Source: an uncultured Opitutales bacterium (GTDB lineage Bacteria; Verrucomicrobiota; Verrucomicrobiia; Opitutales; Intestinicryptomonadaceae). Taken from it: a DNA stretch of 64,000 nucleotides. A program made the translations under genes and the position numbers. This document shows, in pieces, positions 59,863 to 64,000 of this stretch. The notes below the pieces were generated by a model. It ran no database searches. It had not been told where the DNA came from and worked only from the letters and a program-made list of their open reading frames with translations. The stretch spans positions 1 to 64,000 of the forward strand of contig URGP01000003.1 of the NCBI GenBank assembly GCA_900547395.1, written 5' to 3'. Each line of letters opens with the position of its first letter. Position 1 is the stretch's first letter.

Positions 59863-59898
59863 AAAAAAAGCGGCGGAAGGGATTTCCCTTCTGCCGCC
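59863..59898 (-). terminator. Terminator after gyrA
   Basis: On the minus strand GCGGCAGAAGGG pairs with CCCTTCCGCCGC (one mismatch) around a four-base loop, followed by seven T residues. Confidence 0.92.
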
Positions 59899-59913
59899 CA
59901 AAAGAGCATTGAA

Positions 59914-62409
59914 TTATTCCTGCGCAGGTTCGGAAGACGAAGCCTCTGCATTGCCTTCAACGCCGCCTTCTTCCGCGGAGACATCGTCGCCGTCGCGGGT
60001 ATTGACAACGCGCGATATGCCGACAAGCTTGTCGCCTTCCGCAAGGTTAATCAGGCGAACGCCCTGAGTTGTTCTGCCGATTACCCTGATGTCCTTTACG
60101 GGAGAGCGAACAGCCTGCCCGCCCTGCGTGAACATCATAATTTCATCGTCTTCGCGCACTGACAACGCACCCGCAACACCGTGAGTTTTGATTGCAATAA
60201 CGCCCGAACCGCCGCGGTTTTGAAGCCTATATTCATCGTAATTCGTGCGCTTGCCCTGCCCGAGCTCGCCCGCGATTAGCAGAGTTGAACCGCTGTCAAC
60301 CACCACTACCGCCTTGACGCAGTCGTTTTCCTTTTTGAGGGTTACACCCCTTACGCCGCGGGTCGCCCTGCCCTGCGCGCGCAAGTCGTTTTCGCTAAAT
60401 CTAATCGACATGCCCGCATAGGTTATAAGCACGACTTCGGAATCTTTTTCAGCCAAAACAACGCCAATCAAGTCGTCGCCTTCGTCCAAATTGATGCCGA
60501 TTATGCCGCCTTTTCGGCAGTTTTTGTAGTCGGAAAGAACTGTCTTTTTAACGACGCCGTTTTTGGTTGCCATAATGAGGCTCTTGTCGGCATCGTCCAA
60601 ATTCTTTACGCAAATCATAGCCGCGACTTTTTCATCGGGCTGCAAGTCCAAAACATTCTTGATTGAACGCCCCTTTGAAATTCGGGTGCCTTCGGGGATT
60701 TCGTAAACCTTGTGGACATACACTCTGCCGTTGTTCATAAAGAACATGATATAATCGTGCGTGGATGCGGTAAATAGATGCTCTATGAAGTCTTCGTCGT
60801 ACTGCCCCGAACCGATTACCCCCTTGCCGCCGCGCTTTTGGGAGCGGTACGCGCTTACGCCCGTGCGCTTTATGAAGCCGTTGTGCGAAACCGTAATGAT
60901 GCAGCCTTCGTTTGCGATTACGTCTTCCATGCGGAATTCGCCCTCTTCTGCGACAATCTGCGTGCGGCGGACACCTGCATACTTCTTGCGCATTTCCTGC
61001 AAGTCTTCTTTGATTACCTTCAAAAGCTTATGCTCGTTTTCAAGAATTGAACGGTATTCCTGAATGAGCTTCATAAGCTCCATGTATTCGTTTTCGATTT
61101 TTTCGCGTTCGAGACCCGTGAGCTGGTAGAGCCTCATATCCAAAATTGCGTTTGTCTGGCGTTCCGAAAGCGGATATTTCGCCATCAAAGAAGATTTCGC
61201 CTCGTCGCGGTTTTTGCTTGCGCGGATAATTTTTACAAAATCGTCGAGGTTGTTGAGCGCGATTTTAAAGCCTTCCAAAATGTGCGCCCTGTCTTCCGCC
61301 TTTCGGAGAAGGAACTGCGTGCGGCGGTAAATGACGTCGCGGCGGTGCTCGATGTAGCACTCTATCATTTCCTTGATGTTCATCTGCTTTGGCCTGCGCT
61401 TGTCAAGGGCAAGCAAAATCGCACCGAAAGAAGATTCAAGCGGTGTATGCTTGTAGAGCTTGTTCAAAACGACTCTCGGAGCTTCGCCGCGTTTAAGCTC
61501 GATGACAATGCGGGTGTTCTTGTCGGACTCGTCGCGCAAGTCACTGATTTCTGTAATGACTTTTTCGCTTACCAAATCCGCGATTTTTTCGACCAATGCG
61601 GCGCGGTTTACATTGTAGGGAATTTCAGTGATTACAATCTGTTCCTTGCCGTTTTTAAGGTCCTCGACATGCGCAACGCCGCGCATTTTGACGATGCCCT
61701 TGCCCGTTTTCATATAGCTTTCGATGCCGCTTCTGCCGGTAATTACGCCGCCGGTCGGGAAGTCGGGACCGGGCAAAAGCTTTATGATTTCGTCAATGGA
61801 AATCGAAGGGTTGTCGATAATCGCGCAAGTTGCATCTATAAGTTCGCCAAGATTGTGCGGAGGAATGTTTGTCGTCATGCCGACAGCGATGCCCGTTGAG
61901 CCGTTCATTAGAAGGGCGGGCAAGGCGGATGGCAAAACGGACGGCTCCGTCGTCGATTCCTTGTAGTTCGGCACAAAGTCAACCGTGTCTTCGTCGATGT
62001 CGCGCAAGAGCTCTTCGGCAAGCGCGCTCAATTTACACTCCGTGTATCGGTATGCCGCCGCGCTGTCGCCATCGATTGAGCCGAAGTTGCCCTGGGGCAT
62101 TACGAGCGGATAGCCCATGACCCAATCCTGCGCAAGGCGCACCAATGTGTCGTAAACGGAGCTGTCACCGTGCGGGTGGTAGTTTTTAAGAACTTCGCCG
62201 ACGACGCCCGCGCACTTGTCAAAAGCCCTGTTGTGGAGCAGCCCTTCGCGCAACATTGCGTACAAAATTCTGCGCTGCACAGGCTTCATGCCGTCGCGCA
62301 CATCGGGAAGCGCGCGGGAAATAATGACCGACATCGAATAGTCGATGTATGCGCCCTGCATTATGTCCGTAATGCTGGCAGGCAATACTTTTTCGTTTTC
62401 TGCGTACAT
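59914..62409 (-). CDS. gyrA: DNA gyrase subunit A
   Basis: Breakage-reunion subunit of gyrase, 831 residues, normal length. The catalytic Tyr122 lies in AAAYRYTE. The quinolone-resistance region reads [10 protein letters not shown] at 78-87 with Ser83 and Asp87, the drug-sensitive residues of E. coli numbering. IEYM-type repeats of the C-terminal DNA-wrapping domain are visible, including the GyrA box [10 protein letters not shown] (near 670-680). The tail is acidic. It follows gyrB by 18 bases and has AGAAGGA before the ATG, so the two are co-expressed. Confidence 0.96.
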   Translation of the reverse strand: MYAENEKVLPASITDIMQGAYIDYSMSVIISRALPDVRDGMKPVQRRILYAMLREGLLHNRAFDKCAGVVGEVLKNYHPHGDSSVYDTLVRLAQDWVMGYPLVMPQGNFGSIDGDSAAAYRYTECKLSALAEELLRDIDEDTVDFVPNYKESTTEPSVLPSALPALLMNGSTGIAVGMTTNIPPHNLGELIDATCAIIDNPSISIDEIIKLLPGPDFPTGGVITGRSGIESYMKTGKGIVKMRGVAHVEDLKNGKEQIVITEIPYNVNRAALVEKIADLVSEKVITEISDLRDESDKNTRIVIELKRGEAPRVVLNKLYKHTPLESSFGAILLALDKRRPKQMNIKEMIECYIEHRRDVIYRRTQFLLRKAEDRAHILEGFKIALNNLDDFVKIIRASKNRDEAKSSLMAKYPLSERQTNAILDMRLYQLTGLEREKIENEYMELMKLIQEYRSILENEHKLLKVIKEDLQEMRKKYAGVRRTQIVAEEGEFRMEDVIANEGCIITVSHNGFIKRTGVSAYRSQKRGGKGVIGSGQYDEDFIEHLFTASTHDYIMFFMNNGRVYVHKVYEIPEGTRISKGRSIKNVLDLQPDEKVAAMICVKNLDDADKSLIMATKNGVVKKTVLSDYKNCRKGGIIGINLDEGDDLIGVVLAEKDSEVVLITYAGMSIRFSENDLRAQGRATRGVRGVTLKKENDCVKAVVVVDSGSTLLIAGELGQGKRTNYDEYRLQNRGGSGVIAIKTHGVAGALSVREDDEIMMFTQGGQAVRSPVKDIRVIGRTTQGVRLINLAEGDKLVGISRVVNTRDGDDVSAEEGGVEGNAEASSSEPAQE

Positions 62410-62427
62410 AGTAAATTCCTTCTAAAA

Positions 62428-64000
<1,573 letters not shown>

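Noticed and set aside
62410..62427. A separate small gene between gyrB and gyrA
   Set aside because: Only 18 bases, containing the ribosome-binding site of gyrA.

Overview
The window is 64 kb of chromosome from a Gram-negative bacterium. It carries an Mla/MCE lipid-transport cluster with an outer-membrane-type lipoprotein, Lgt, the murein-recycling ligase Mpl, a TonB gene and two ExbB/ExbD pairs. Gene content suggests Verrucomicrobiota (PVC group), probably a gut-type or polysaccharide-associated Opitutales-like lineage. The hints are a Rho with an Asn/Arg-rich N-terminal extension, the carboxyspermidine pathway, secreted sialate O-acetylesterase, GDSL and GH43 enzymes, and a rpsP-trmD-rplS operon without rimM. 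This placement is inference; there is no rRNA or tRNA gene in the window to fix it.

Layout. 1-400: inverted-repeat DNA. 408-7115 (+): an acidic unknown protein, mlaEFD plus a PqiC-like lipoprotein, fabD, rpsP, trmD, rplS. 7180-7830: no intact gene. 7875-10860 (-): aroE, a PLP-homeostasis protein and a class III aminotransferase. 10994-11836 (+): lgt. 11845-15620: an AT-richer accessory stretch with a surface-protein remnant, a GDSL hydrolase, a sialate O-acetylesterase, and decayed Fic and tyrosine recombinase genes. 15617-31793 (-): tsaD, radC, thiD, a TPR-like lipoprotein, a DegT aminotransferase, a proline-rich membrane protein, a biotin-less carboxyltransferase, tonB-exbD-exbB, an ABC-2 exporter, acylphosphatase, mpl and a secreted TIM-barrel protein. 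31831-32145: a palindromic repeat element. 32121-33736 (-): a CPBP protease and a flavoprotein. 33800-40074 (-): a six-gene polyamine operon with a structured leader. 40516-42269 (-): a C_GCAxxG_C_C protein, rph, rpmA, rplU. 42500-47707 (+): a 1735-residue secreted beta-helix/Ig protein. 47781-49628 (-): GH43. 49785-49983 (+): a probable 6S RNA. 50118-52912: an M35-like zincin and a convergent Sel1/TPR-like protein. 52959-56737 (-): rho, exbD/tolR, exbB/tolQ, leuD, an EF-hand protein. 56901-58179 (+): a RelE-like protein and pssA. 58165-59143: composite palindromic repeats. 59142-64000 (-): a sugar transferase, gyrA and partial gyrB.

The polyamine operon encodes two complete-looking spermidine routes from putrescine: SpeD/SpeE, and carboxyspermidine dehydrogenase/decarboxylase. 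Putrescine itself would come from a fold-I decarboxylase plus agmatinase.

The most unusual signal is a dispersed family of nested palindromes at 1-47, 31831-32145 and 58165-59143. Copies share terminal arms and apical motifs, but inner stem arms differ while staying complementary. The terminal repeat also supplies the last codons and stop of two unrelated genes. Other points of interest are the intracellular-looking M35 zincin with a toxin-style linker, promoters placed so close to ATG that several accessory genes look leaderless, and a structured leader before speD.
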